The notes beneath the pieces were generated by a model, which saw nothing but the letters and a program-made list of their open reading frames with translations, was not told where the DNA came from and searched no databases. Below, one piece after another: positions 35,098 to 44,461 of a DNA stretch of 64,000 nucleotides; positions within the stretch are counted from its first letter, which is position 1, and the number at the start of each line of letters is the position of its first letter. This stretch comes from Arthrobacter globiformis (GTDB lineage Bacteria; Actinomycetota; Actinomycetes; Actinomycetales; Micrococcaceae), in contig NZ_JAUSYZ010000001.1 in NCBI RefSeq assembly GCF_030817195.1, positions 2,666,001 to 2,730,000 of the forward strand, in the 5' to 3' direction. The position numbers and the translations under genes are program-made.

Positions 35098-35817
35098 TCA
35101 TCGCGCAGGTTCTGGTCGGGGCTCAACGGGTCGGCGGGAAGGCCGGGACACGCCCGCGGATCCCTGGGTGCGGCGGTAGATGAAGTATTCGGCAACCGCG
35201 AGGCTGATCACCCAGGATGCCCCTATTAGTAGCGCGCGGGTCAGCTCGTCAACCGGTCCTACCAGCAGGATCCAGGGAATGGTCACTACAACAATGGTTC
35301 CCTGGGCAATGCCGATGGCGTACGCCCGGGACATCCACTCACTGTGCCGGACGTAGTTCCGGCGCCGTATGGCGATGAATCCCAGGACAATGCTCACCAC
35401 CATGGCCGAGCCGAAGACCAGCCGAAGGACGAGAAGAAACGGCCCGTCCAGGGGCGGGAGGTCGTAGAAGACCGCCATCCACAGACCGGACAGGGCAGCA
35501 AGGAGGCCGGCGGGGGCAAGGATGCGTCCGGCGATGCGGTGCCAGCTGGTCCGGCCGTGCTTGCCCCGGCGAAGTGAGGGAACGAACTGAAACGCGCCAA
35601 GCAGCAGGTACACGGTGACGGTGGGTATGTGGATCAGTACGGGGATGGGCGAGTCGAAGAACCGGGCGTTATCCGGTGTGACCTCGCCTCCTGTGAGGCT
35701 GGTCAGGCGTACTGCCCCGGCGATTACCGGGACGAGGCTGAGGAGGATCAGGGCGGCGGGCACGAGCCAGCGGGCCCGAGGCTTTCGACGGGAGCGGAGA
35801 AGGGTTTCGGGTGTCAT
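35098..35817 (-). CDS. DUF2306 family membrane protein
   Basis: A 239-residue, seven-helix protein. The DUF2306 pattern is present: a periplasmic loop after helix 1 with HIPTVTVYLLLGAFQFVPSLRR, then WHRIAGRILAPAGLLAALSGLWMA, and the conserved RHSEWMSRAYAIGIAQGT. This family has histidines that suggest heme or quinone binding, but its function is not known. It forms part of a run of minus-strand membrane genes. Confidence 0.85.
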   Translation of the reverse strand: MTPETLLRSRRKPRARWLVPAALILLSLVPVIAGAVRLTSLTGGEVTPDNARFFDSPIPVLIHIPTVTVYLLLGAFQFVPSLRRGKHGRTSWHRIAGRILAPAGLLAALSGLWMAVFYDLPPLDGPFLLVLRLVFGSAMVVSIVLGFIAIRRRNYVRHSEWMSRAYAIGIAQGTIVVVTIPWILLVGPVDELTRALLIGASWVISLAVAEYFIYRRTQGSAGVSRPSRRPVEPRPEPAR

Positions 35818-35933
35818 GATGTCGCTCTCTGGCTGGTGCGCTCACGCACTGTCCGGGGTTGTCCGTCCAGGAACCCCCAGAGTCCCTTCGCTCGTACTGG
35901 AAACGGGTGCGGCCGTTGCGAGCCCCGGTTTCA

Positions 35934-36863
35934 TCACACGGCCGTGGGCGAGGTCGCAGGCGTCAGCGGGGGATCGAGTGGGCCTTGGTCGAGCCGGAAC
36001 GGCGGGTACTTGTCGCTCATCAGGGCCGCGTAGGTGATGGTTCAAAGGGTCCATCGGTTGATGCCCATGAGCAGGTCGAAGATGCCAGGACGGTAGACGC
36101 CAGTGAAGAGCAGGATGACCGCGGCGATGCACACCAGCAGGCTAAGCAGCGAAATGCTCGCCGTCGATGAGGATGTCAGGCTTCCGGTGAGGGCGGCGAC
36201 GATGAGCAATTGCGGCAGGGCGAACAGCCAGGACTTGAACAGGACCTTCCAGCGGGAAAGCTTCAGCGGGTAGGCAACATCTAATTCCGCCGGGTAGTCG
36301 CTGCGGGCGAGCGTGAAGGGCGGATAGTGATCCGTTCCAAGGACGCCATAGGCGTAGAACGTCACCCGCCAGTTCCAGCGCAGGACTCCGACCGTGAATT
36401 GGAAGAGCGAGGCCGGGTATCGGCCGGTGAACAGGATCGCAAACCCGGCTGCCACTGTCACGACGAGGAACGCGATCCACAGCAGCGCCAGGATGATGTA
36501 GTGGGGGATGACCAGGATCCACTTGACCAGCCAGAGCCACCGCGAAAGGTCGGGGTCAAGGTGCCCGGTAAGTTCGGATGGCTCGTTTCCGCCCCGGTCC
36601 GCTTCCTGGGAAGCCCCGGGCGCGATCCCTCCTCCCAGGCCTGCTGCCCCCACAATGATCAGGAGCAGGGATACGCCGACTGCGAGTAGCGCGGCAGTGA
36701 GACCTTCCGGTCCCCACGGAGGTGAACGATAGGCCGACAGCACACCCACCGCGGCGAGTCCGAGCAGGACCCCCACAGTCAGGACAGCCATGGGGAGCGC
36801 GGGCATTCTGGCTACTGGCGAGTCGGGACCCCGGGGAGAATTGCCGGGCATTGACGTGGACAT
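35934..36863 (-). pseudogene. DUF4389 membrane protein with an in-frame TGA
   Basis: The gene opens at 36863 (MSTSMPGNSPRG) and encodes the DUF4389 repeats (WLWLVKWILVIPHYIILALLW, LFTGRYPASLFQFTVGVLRW, VYAYGVLGTDHYPPFTL). The frame meets TGA at 36042 right after LLMGINRWTL. Beyond the stop the same frame continues with the family's C-terminus (TITYAALMSDKYPPFRLDQG) to a second stop at 35934. A CGA to TGA change is the simplest explanation. The 273-residue product may still be made, since only a short tail is lost. Confidence 0.75.
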
Positions 36864-36943
36864 GGCGTGCTTCTTTCATAAGGGCTGACGGCTGGAGTGC
36901 CAGGAGCCGGTGACCGGACTAGCGGTTCCCAACAGCACCCACT

Positions 36944-36980
36944 TCGTACGCCGTACGATCACCGTAGCGTACTTAGTACG
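36944..36980. promoter_or_regulatory. Two perfect GTAC palindromes upstream of the DUF4389 gene
   Basis: TCGTAC-GCC-GTACGA (36944-36958) and CGTAC-TTA-GTACG (36968-36980) are both perfect and share a core. They lie about 100 bases upstream of the DUF4389 start. Similar GTAC motifs occur upstream of the TetR gene that follows (38006-38040), so one TetR may control both promoters. Confidence 0.6.
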
Positions 36981-37273
36981 AAAAAGCGATAGGCAGAGGT
37001 GTTTTCGACCGGGTGAAAGGTCGGTGGCAGTTGGGAGGGAGTCGCGCCCCGGTCAGTCCGGGGCTGCGGACCAGAAGCCTCTGCGGTGATGGTAGATTTC
37101 CGTGCTCGTGCACACGGCAAGGACGCGGACCGCCTTCACCTTGGGACAGCATCGCTCTGCACTGCCCCTGATGCCGGGTGCCCGATTAGGAGAACGCCGG
37201 TGACACTTTCCAATGCCGGCTGAGGCGCACGTGTCGTCGGCGTATCGGCCCTGCGGCGGCCGGGAGCTTCGCT

Positions 37274-37981
37274 TCACATGCCGGCCGGCTGATCGCCGGC
37301 ATCAGTGCCGGGACCGGGGATCGCCCGGGCGAGTCCGTCGAGTATGACGTTCAGGCCGAAGTCGAACTCGTCCCCGAAGTCGTACCCGGCTTTGAGGACG
37401 TGCTCGGTGGCGATCTCCACGAGATGAGGGTACTGCCCCTGGGAGAAGAGTTCGACGATGGATGCGGTCACCTCGGCAGCGGCGTCCGGGCCGTGGAACG
37501 GCAGGGCGGCTTCCTGGAGCGCGGCTCCGTAGATGTAACTGTCAAGCAGAGCATAGGCGTGGGCTGTCATCTGCACCGAGAATCCCGCGGCCCGCAGGGT
37601 GGCGAGGGTCGCCTCATGGTGGCGAAGGGTGGCAGGGCCGGGTGAGGTGCGGGTCTCCAGCAGTCCGACGGCCCACGGGTGGCGCTTGAGCGCCTGCCGG
37701 ACCGAGTGCGCTCTTTCGTGCATTTCTTTCCGCCACTCGCCGGCAGGGGAGGGGGGATCGATTTCACTGAAGACGGCATCCACGATGCCGTCCAGAATCT
37801 CTTCCTTGTTGGCCACGTAATGGTAGAGCGACATGGGTTTCGTGCCCATGCTGGCCGCCAGTGACCGGATGGTCAACCCGGCGATTCCTGACTCATCCGC
37901 GAGGACCAGGGCGCAGCCAAGCACCCTTTCCCGACTGAGCGGAATGCGTTGCGGGGACAGGCTTTGCGTGGTCGTTGACAT
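37274..37981 (-). CDS. TetR-family regulator with TetR-like C-terminal domain
   Basis: A 235-residue repressor. The HTH (residues 15-62, LSRERVLGCALVLADESGIAGLTIRSLAASMGTKPMSLYHYVANKEEILDG) is followed by a C-terminal ligand domain of the tetracycline-repressor C_1 type. The start at 37981 is used; the longer frame covers the divergent promoter. It is divergent from a quinone-oxidoreductase-like gene. Confidence 0.9.
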   Translation of the reverse strand: MSTTTQSLSPQRIPLSRERVLGCALVLADESGIAGLTIRSLAASMGTKPMSLYHYVANKEEILDGIVDAVFSEIDPPSPAGEWRKEMHERAHSVRQALKRHPWAVGLLETRTSPGPATLRHHEATLATLRAAGFSVQMTAHAYALLDSYIYGAALQEAALPFHGPDAAAEVTASIVELFSQGQYPHLVEIATEHVLKAGYDFGDEFDFGLNVILDGLARAIPGPGTDAGDQPAGM

Positions 37982-38005
37982 CAGGGGGCTCCGGCCGTAT
38001 CGGTT

Positions 38006-38040
38006 TAGTACTATGTACGCTACCATGGCCGTACAGTGTA
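38006..38040. promoter_or_regulatory. GTAC-rich inverted repeats in the TetR/oxidoreductase promoter
   Basis: AGTACTATGTACG and CGTACAGTGTACG occur within 35 bases. TGTACG and CGTACA form an inverted pair with a 10-base spacer. The motif resembles the perfect palindromes at 36944, suggesting the same regulator. Confidence 0.55.
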
Positions 38041-38080
38041 CGAAACAGGCGCTGTGAACCCATATCGAAGGGAAAACGCC

Positions 38081-39112
38081 ATGGCATCCCACGGTCAGAA
38101 GGTCAGGCAAAGTCCACACCCAGCGTCCGCAGGGGAAACGCCGATGCGGGCCATCGTGCAGGAGGCCTACGGGTCCGCCGACGTCCTGCACTTGGCACAC
38201 ATTGCCCGCCCGGCCATCGGCGAGAAGGAAGTTCTGGTCCGGGTGCACGCGGCGGGACTGGACCGGGGCACCTGGCATGTCACCACCGGCCTGCCCTATG
38301 CGTTACGGATGGTCTACGGGATCCGCGCCCCCAAGAACCCCGTCCCCGGGCTGGATCTTGCCGGCACCGTTACGGCAGTCGGAGCAGCAGTGACCAGGTT
38401 CTCCGTAGGGGACGAGGTCTTCGGCTTCGGAAAAGGTCCGTTCGCCGAGTTCGCTGTCGCGCGTGAAAACAAACTCGCCCGCAAACCGGTCAACCTCACT
38501 TTCGAACAGGCCTCGGTGGTCCCGGTCTCGGCCAGCACCGCCCTGCAGGCACTCCGCGCCGCGGGTCCTGTAACCCGGGGACAGAAAGTACTGATCCTGG
38601 GCGCCTCCGGCGGCGTCGGCAGCTACGCCGTGCAGCTGGCCAAGGCGGCCGGGGCCGAGGTGACCGGGGTGTGCAGTACGACCAAACAGGACCTGGTGCG
38701 CTCCTTCGGCGCTGAGCACGTCATTGACTACACACGGCAGGACTTCGCCGACGGCACCGAACACTATGACCTGATCCTGGACATCGCCGGGAACCCGACT
38801 CTCGCCCGCCTCCGCCGTGCGCTCACCCGCACCGGCACGGCCGTCATCACAGGCGGGGAAGAAGGCGGATCCTGGACCGGCAGCATGGACCGGCAGCTCC
38901 GCGCCCTGGTCCTGTCTCCGTTCATCAGCCAACGGTTGACCATGGTCATGGCCAAGCAAAGCGCAGCGGACCTCGAGCACCTTCGCGGACTCATCGAAGC
39001 CGGCACCCTCAAATCGGTCATCGACCGTACCTACACCCTGGACCAGGTCCCGGAAGCCATGCGCTACTTCGACGCCGGCAAAGCCCGCGGAAAAATCGCC
39101 ATAACCATCTAA
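38081..39112 (+). CDS. NAD(P)-dependent quinone oxidoreductase-like MDR enzyme
   Basis: A 343-residue zinc-lacking medium-chain reductase. The N-terminal GroES-like part (MRAIVQEAYGSADVLHL...VLVRVHAAGLDRGTWHV) has no zinc ligands. NADPH is bound by LILGASGGVGSYAVQLAKAAGA. The start at 38081 has GAAGGGA 7 bases upstream; an internal ATG at 38144 matches the usual family start, so the first 21 residues may be an extension. It is divergent from and probably repressed by the TetR gene at 37274, likely as a detoxification enzyme for quinones or enones. Confidence 0.87.
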   Translation: MASHGQKVRQSPHPASAGETPMRAIVQEAYGSADVLHLAHIARPAIGEKEVLVRVHAAGLDRGTWHVTTGLPYALRMVYGIRAPKNPVPGLDLAGTVTAVGAAVTRFSVGDEVFGFGKGPFAEFAVARENKLARKPVNLTFEQASVVPVSASTALQALRAAGPVTRGQKVLILGASGGVGSYAVQLAKAAGAEVTGVCSTTKQDLVRSFGAEHVIDYTRQDFADGTEHYDLILDIAGNPTLARLRRALTRTGTAVITGGEEGGSWTGSMDRQLRALVLSPFISQRLTMVMAKQSAADLEHLRGLIEAGTLKSVIDRTYTLDQVPEAMRYFDAGKARGKIAITI

Positions 39113-40554
39113 GCCCCACCCCGTCAGAGCCTCGTAGACAGCTCCTGACAGATCTTTGTTCCAACGGTAGAGCCGTATTGCGTCCAAGAGGGTGCCGGCT
39201 TCGCCTGCTACGGATTACTGAGGGTTTCGCGGCCAGGCGCTGCGGAGCCTTCAGCCGTTAAACCAAGAATGCAGGAGTCTTACCATCGGTCTACCGCTGG
39301 CGGATTTGGTCGAGCAGAATGAGGCAAATGGGCCAGATGTTTGCGCGCCACAAGCTCACGGGACTGCCCGATGAGGAAGCGGACGGGGCGGTCAAGCTCG
39401 GAGTTCGAATCCGGTTTTGAGAAGAGATACCGCATGCCTGCGGCTATCCAGAGTGTGGCGGACTGGCAGTTGTGAAACCTGCCGGAAGCCGTTCCTCGTC
39501 CCCTCGGAAGCTCGCCGCGAACGGCAATCAGCACCAAACTGCTGCTCACGAACCAAATGCAAGCTTCGGTCGAGAGTGCTATCGGCCGGGGGACCGTTGG
39601 CTATTCTGCAGATTAAGGCGCATGCTGATCAGGAGGACAGCCGTGAGATTGAAGCCGAAAATGTATTCGTAAGTGGCGGTCTCGCGCAGTACCCAGGCCC
39701 CCTGGCCAGCCAATCACCGGTCCGGGCTCCGTTGGAGCCGTCATGCAGTCGGCGGTTTCGATGGCGGTAAACACGCTGCGGCCTCCGGAGCATACATCCG
39801 CTTCTGACAGGCACCTCCACGATAAGACTCCAGGTAGTTGTCGTGGACCCTCTAGAAAACGAAGCGATCCTCGCGTCGTGTCCTGCGTGGGCCGTCGGCG
39901 AAAGTCTTTCCCACCTTCAGTCGCTGCCCCCGTCCCCGCGACCTGACTGAACCCAGGACTCAAGCCCTTGCCCTACATCGCCGTAACCCGGTTCTGCCCC
40001 CAGCTCTGACGTTCCCGTGACAGAGAGCCGAAATGTTCGGAGAGATGACTGTGTCCGTTTCATGCTGGCGGACAAAATAGGGAAAGCCCCTGGGGAGGGG
40101 CTTTCTGCGTGTTGGACAGGTGATGTTTGGTATTGGCCAGGGTGATGCGTTCCTCCTCCCTGGGCGCTGTGCGCCCTGCCGGTTTCCGTAGTTAGAGACT
40201 TTAATATTTGCCGCGTTGATCGTCCAGCGACACGACCAAGAATTTCCGGCGCCAATGCTTGGACTTCCCTCTATCGCGCTTCTGGGCCGAAGTCGCGCTG
40301 TCAGGCTCAGCCGGGCGCACTGGGATCAGCGGACAACTGTTCCGACGCCGGACCTACCCTCGGTCGTCAAAAACGGCGCCGTTTCTGACCTGTGCCCGGC
40401 ACGCCTCCCAAAAATTTTGTGGAGTTTGGCGATAAATGTCAGCCCTCATCTGGGCGAGAGCATCGAGGAGGATGCGCGCCGTTCCGTCGACCGGCTTACG
40501 GACGCCCGTCCATCTGTGATTCCCTGCTGTTCCCCGGCAATTAGGCTCGTCAAT
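39113..40554. other. 1.4-kb region without a convincing gene
   Basis: Several frames are open on both strands (for example minus 39613..39963 and plus 39417..39770) but none has ribosome site, family motif and composition together. It holds a terminator-like hairpin at 40082. It is probably degraded sequence. Confidence 0.4.
40082..40105. terminator. Isolated hairpin
   Basis: GAAAGCCCC and GGGGCTTTC form a perfect 9-bp stem with a 6-base loop. No supported gene ends nearby and there is no T-tract. It may be the leftover terminator of a lost gene. Confidence 0.35.
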
Positions 40555-41154
40555 ATGGGGAATGAATCTATCCGAGCCGCATACGGGGCACGTGCCGCCG
40601 AGTACACGCGCATTCTTGGTTCCATTGAGGACGCGCACGAGCTGGATCGGCAACGCATCCGACGTTGGGCAACGGGTTGTGACGGCAAACTCATCGACGC
40701 CGGGTGTGGTCCCGGTCACTGGACCAACTTTCTGTACCAACATGGCGCGACTGTGGAAGGGGTTGACCTTGTTCCCGAATTCATAGAGAACGCCCGAGTA
40801 CGCTTTCCCGATGTGCCTTTTCGTGTTGCCTCCTTCCACAACCTGGGCGTGCCAAATGGATCACTGCACGGATTGCTGGCCTGGTACTCCCTAATTCATA
40901 TGCCACCGAATGAGTTGTCCGTGGCGCTCAGAGAGATCGCTCGTGCTCTTGTAGGAGGCGGGCGGCTACTCGTTGGTTTCTTCGAGGGTGCCCCGGCGGA
41001 ACCTTTTTCACACGCGGTTACAACGGCGTACCTCTGGTCTGTCGAGCAGGCGCGGCATCTGCTGAATGAAGCAGGCTTCGATGTGCTCGAAGTGGAGAGC
41101 CGCCAAGACCCCGGCAACCGGCCCCATGCCGCGATAGCGGCCACCCTTCGGTAA
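40555..41154 (+). CDS. Class I SAM-dependent methyltransferase
   Basis: A 199-residue methyltransferase. Motif I is KLIDAGCGPGHWTNFL (about residues 47-62) and motif II is ATVEGVDLVPEF. Motif III-like sequence is FHNLGVPNGSLHGLLAWYSLIHMPP. The C-terminal part GGGRLLVGFFEG completes the fold. The start at 40555 is chosen from the family-like beginning (SIRAAYGARAAEYTRIL); the upstream frame is in non-coding sequence. The acceptor substrate is unknown. Confidence 0.82.
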   Translation: MGNESIRAAYGARAAEYTRILGSIEDAHELDRQRIRRWATGCDGKLIDAGCGPGHWTNFLYQHGATVEGVDLVPEFIENARVRFPDVPFRVASFHNLGVPNGSLHGLLAWYSLIHMPPNELSVALREIARALVGGGRLLVGFFEGAPAEPFSHAVTTAYLWSVEQARHLLNEAGFDVLEVESRQDPGNRPHAAIAATLR

Positions 41155-41161
41155 GGGATGG

Positions 41162-41599
41162 GTGAACGAGGCGTTCCCGGAGTTTCAAGGGAAGCTGGCC
41201 TGCTTCGGCTTTGATTGGCTGGGACGGCAATTCGCGCTCGATCCTTTTCGTGGATCCGCGCCGGACCTCGAAGTGCTCATGCTTGAACCTGGCACCGCGG
41301 AAGCCCTCGAAGTCCCGGTCGCCTTTTCCCGGTTCCATGATGCTGGCCTGGAAGACTACTACGACGCCTGCCTGGCGCCGGAATTTTTTGCTGAATGGAT
41401 GGCAGCCAGACAGGAGCCGCTGCGCTTCCCTGAATGCGCCGGCTACAAGGTTCCGCATTTTCTCGGAGGCGAAGACAGCACTTCGAACCTCGAAGTCTCG
41501 GACACCGAGGTCTACTGGTCACTGATGGGCGCCCTGCGGCTGGCCACCCGGAACCTCGAACCAGGGACGCCGATCCTTGGAGCCGACCTCTCGGATTGA
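41162..41599 (+). CDS. Immunity-protein-like (T6SS Tdi1/DUF1851-like), probably N-terminally truncated
   Basis: A 145-residue acidic protein starting with GTG. Segments GFDWLGRQFALDPFR, EVLMLEPGTAEALEVPV, KVPHFLGGEDSTSNLEVSD and EVYWSLMGALRLAT look like the C-terminal domain of DUF1851/Tdi1-type immunity proteins. The usual N-terminal half is missing, and no start with a good ribosome site exists upstream. If correct, its toxin partner is absent or degraded; a truncated nuclease lies 0.6 kb downstream. Confidence 0.5.
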   Translation: MNEAFPEFQGKLACFGFDWLGRQFALDPFRGSAPDLEVLMLEPGTAEALEVPVAFSRFHDAGLEDYYDACLAPEFFAEWMAARQEPLRFPECAGYKVPHFLGGEDSTSNLEVSDTEVYWSLMGALRLATRNLEPGTPILGADLSD

Positions 41600-41630
41600 G
41601 TCGCGGGCCCGATGACGGTCCCGCGGATGC

Positions 41631-41861
41631 CTAGCCGGCTCTGGGGCCCGTCGCCCTGCTCTTTCGCAGAAGGACGGCGAAGAATGCTGCAACTATGGCG
41701 CCGAAAATCCCTGCAAGCAGGCTCGACCAATGGATCACTGGGAGTTTGGTGAGTACGAAGTTGAGATTCGTCAGGGAGGAAACTGCTGCGAACGCTGCCG
41801 TGGGAATGAAGACTCTGGTCTTACACGTCCTCTGAAACCCCCCATTATTTCGGCTACCCAC
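41631..41861 (-). CDS. Possible small membrane protein, 76 residues
   Basis: A short frame with two predicted hydrophobic helices (FIPTAAFAAVSSLTNLNFVL and SSLLAGIFGAIVAAFFAVLLRK) and a positively charged tail. The ribosome site is poor and there is no recognised family, so it may be a relic. Confidence 0.35.
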   Translation of the reverse strand: MGSRNNGGFQRTCKTRVFIPTAAFAAVSSLTNLNFVLTKLPVIHWSSLLAGIFGAIVAAFFAVLLRKSRATGPRAG

Positions 41862-42158
41862 GCAACCGACGTCGAGCCAAGCCTACCGGGGGTCGCAGCC
41901 GGCGCCGGCCGGGATTGCCGTTACATTGCTGGGTTCGGAGTTTCGCGTTTACGGTTCTGGCCACATGATCGAGCAGGCCGATCTGCCGGAAGGAGTACGG
42001 CGTCCGCGCTGCGACCATCTCAACGACGACGAGACGGCGGGAGTGTTCGACGTGATCAGGTCGGAGAGTGGCGGCCTCGGGGAGCTCTCGGAAAGGCTGC
42101 GCGCCGCCCTGCGGTAGATCCACTCGTTTAGCGATGTGGGATCGATGGTGAGAAACTC
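41862..42158. other. Possible C-terminal coding fragment, unassigned
   Basis: The plus frame to 42117 (ending ...GGLGELSERLRAALR) has coding-like composition but only a TTG start. I cannot assign it to a family. Confidence 0.25.
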
Positions 42159-42540
42159 ATGGACCTGGACCGGGCAGGCATCTCGTGGAGGCTGGATCCC
42201 CGGCTTCCCGCGGACCAGCAGGCGGGGGAGCGGGTCTATGCCCGGAACGACATCGACCGCGGGCACCTGGTGCGCCGCTCCTCTGCCGTCTGGGGCGACA
42301 CCGTGGCTGAGGCCCAGCTCGCCAATGAGGACACCTTCCACTACACGAACGCCACCCCGCAGGCCGCCAAGTTCAACCAGGGCATGGAACTCTGGCTGGG
42401 CATCGAGGACTACCTCCAGGAACACGCCGCCCAGTACCGCAGACGCGTCGTGGTCTTCACCGGCCCGATCTTCAGCGCCCTTAATCCGGTCTACCGGGGC
42501 GTGGACGTTCCGCTGCGCTACTTCAAGGTGGGACAGGGTC
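42159..42540 (+). pseudogene. DNA/RNA non-specific endonuclease, truncated at both ends
   Basis: The plus strand encodes NDIDRGHLVRRSSAVWGDTV with the catalytic DRGH motif, then NEDTFHYTNATPQAAKFNQG and VVVFTGPIFSALNPVYRGVD, the core of the Endonuclease_NS family. The sequence diverges after PLRYFKV (about 42530) and runs into an unrelated tail ending at 42641. The N-terminal signal and early beta strands are missing. It is non-functional as it stands, though it keeps the catalytic histidine. Confidence 0.8.
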
Positions 42541-42785
42541 CCGGGGGCGGTATTTCTTCAAGGGCCATCACCTTTGGCGTTTGTTGGTGTGCATGGTGGT
42601 TCGTAACCTTGTCATGGGGGTTCCCGGGCGTTAGGGCATGACTTCGCTGACGAGGCGGCCGTCTTCCCTGCGGAATGTCTGCCGTTCATCCATCAGGGGC
42701 GTCGTTGCGACACGGATCGCTTGCCGGTCAGGGTGGCGCGTGCGAGCGGTGGTACCGGCTTGGCGCTACGTTGGCATTATTGAGT

Positions 42786-42973
42786 ATGGTCAGCAATCTC
42801 CGCGTAGCCGAAGACCTTGACAGCCGGTTGGAGCAGCTTGCGGCTGAGGAACACACCTCCAAGTCCGCGCTCCTGCTTCAGGGGCTGAATTGGTTTTGCA
42901 GCGCCACGCGCATCGTCGTGAGATCGGTGAAGTTCTGGACGTTGTACTGCTCTCCAGTCTTGATGATGGGTGA
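42786..42973 (+). pseudogene. Ribbon-helix-helix antitoxin, frameshifted
   Basis: The N-terminus MVSNLRVAEDLDSRLEQLAA continues EEHTSKSALLLQGL, a CopG/RHH-type antitoxin. One base is missing after GGGCTG. In the shifted frame it reads ELVLQRHAHRREIGEVLDVV, the usual C-terminus of this family, to TGA at 42971. No complete toxin gene lies beside it. Confidence 0.7.
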
Positions 42974-43097
42974 CAATGTACTGCGCATTGAGGACGCGCT
43001 CCAGGTTGTTGCCCGGCAGAGCTGATAAAGGATGACCGGACACTGCTCGGCGCTCCTCAGGTGCATTCCACCGCCGGTGCTCCCTTTGTGCCGGAAG

Positions 43098-43553
43098 TTA
43101 CTCGGCGATGTCCTCGGCCCACAGTTCGCGGTGTTTGTCCTGAAAGGAGCGCATCATCTCGACGCACCGGGCATCATTCAACACCACCACTTCGACGCCG
43201 CGTGAGCGCAGAAGATCGAATTCTCCTGGGAACGTCCTGGCCTCGCCCACCACTACGCGCGGAATCTTGAACTGGATAATGGTCCCAGTACACATCGCAC
43301 ATGGCGCCAGGGTGGTGTAAAGCGTAGTGTCCCGGTAACTCTTCTGGCGTCCGGCGGCTCGCAGCGCGGACATCTCGCCGTGCGCGATTGGATCGCCATT
43401 CTGGACACGCACGTTGTGTCCGCTGGCAATCACTTCGCCGCCCCGGGCCAATGCAGCTCCGATGGGAATGCCGCCCTCCCGGAGGCTCTTTTGTGCGGCT
43501 TCGTATGCAGCTTCGAAAACCGGGTCTGTGGTGGTTCCCTGAGTTTCGTTCAT
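43098..43553 (-). CDS. Cytosine deaminase of the yeast Fcy1 type
   Basis: A 151-residue single-domain zinc deaminase. The zinc/proton-shuttle motif is AHGEMSAL and the second motif PCAMCTGTIIQFKIPRVVVGE. The C-terminus FPGEFDLLRSRGVEVVVLND and HRELWAEDIAE is the fungal cytosine deaminase pattern (RG.EVVV.DD...W.EDI.E) rather than the bacterial CodA amidohydrolase. It should convert cytosine to uracil. It stands alone; the start at 43553 follows a weak ribosome site. Confidence 0.85.
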   Translation of the reverse strand: MNETQGTTTDPVFEAAYEAAQKSLREGGIPIGAALARGGEVIASGHNVRVQNGDPIAHGEMSALRAAGRQKSYRDTTLYTTLAPCAMCTGTIIQFKIPRVVVGEARTFPGEFDLLRSRGVEVVVLNDARCVEMMRSFQDKHRELWAEDIAE

Positions 43554-44461
43554 GGTGCAGTCTAAAGCGGGATGTATCTGGATTGCCGGTGGATCCTCAT
43601 GTGCGTTTCCCCGCAGGTGCACCCGAAAGTCCAACAGGCTGTTGGACACCCCCCGGGGGCCGCACTCCGTTTGCCCCTGTCTCGGCCACGTACGGGGTAG
43701 CAGTGGAGCGTCGATAGGAGGGCGGCTCCAGACAGTATGAGGTACATGGACTATGGGGGATCATTCGGAGGAGGATCATAGGCTTCTGCGATTTTGGCCC
43801 GGACGACCGCGCAGCCCTTGGCCGGATGCGCCAACCGGTCCGCCGCGGTCAACGGGACCAGGACCCTTTGGTGCGCGACGAACCTGTCAGTGGCCCGGTA
43901 AAAAGAGCTCACGGCGCCCGGCCACCCGTCACGACGAAGCACCATAACAGGGTCGATCCGGAAATGACCGCGCAGGTGTCAGCGCCGGTCGCGGGCTGGG
44001 GCCAGAAAAGTGGACAGTCGATAGGGGTCACGTCTGATGCTCAAAAAGGCTTGACGATGCGCGCGTCACGCTCAGTGCCGAGTGGACAAGCCGCGCCCAC
44101 CGGTCACGCCACTCTATGACCGGAGCGGCTGTTCTCTTCGCACCAGCAGCAAGATCAACGCGTAGAGTCTTCACTCCGTCACTTTGGCGAGCACAGAAAC
44201 CCCACAAACCTGACGTCACTTACTTATCGGCCCTATGTCGTTCCTCTGAAGCAGTCCGGCTGAATGTCGTCGTCACGATGAAATCCAAGACTGTCACGAG
44301 ATTGTGTCGCCCATCGGACTTGCGCTGGCCCATCTGCGTGCTCCGTGGACAGCCCGCCGGCCGCCACTGGTACGAGGCGGCCGAGGGTGACGCCCCCCGG
44401 GGACCTGGAGCGTGAGCGCGTGGTCCTGCCGAAGCCCCCGCAGAGCCGTGATCGGTGGGTG
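43554..44461. other. 0.9-kb region without a convincing gene
   Basis: Short open frames on both strands without ribosome sites. No recognised product. Confidence 0.4.

Noticed and set aside
39613..39963. Minus frame of 116 residues in the 39-40.5 kb gap
   Set aside because: No ribosome site, no recognised motif, and poor codon composition.
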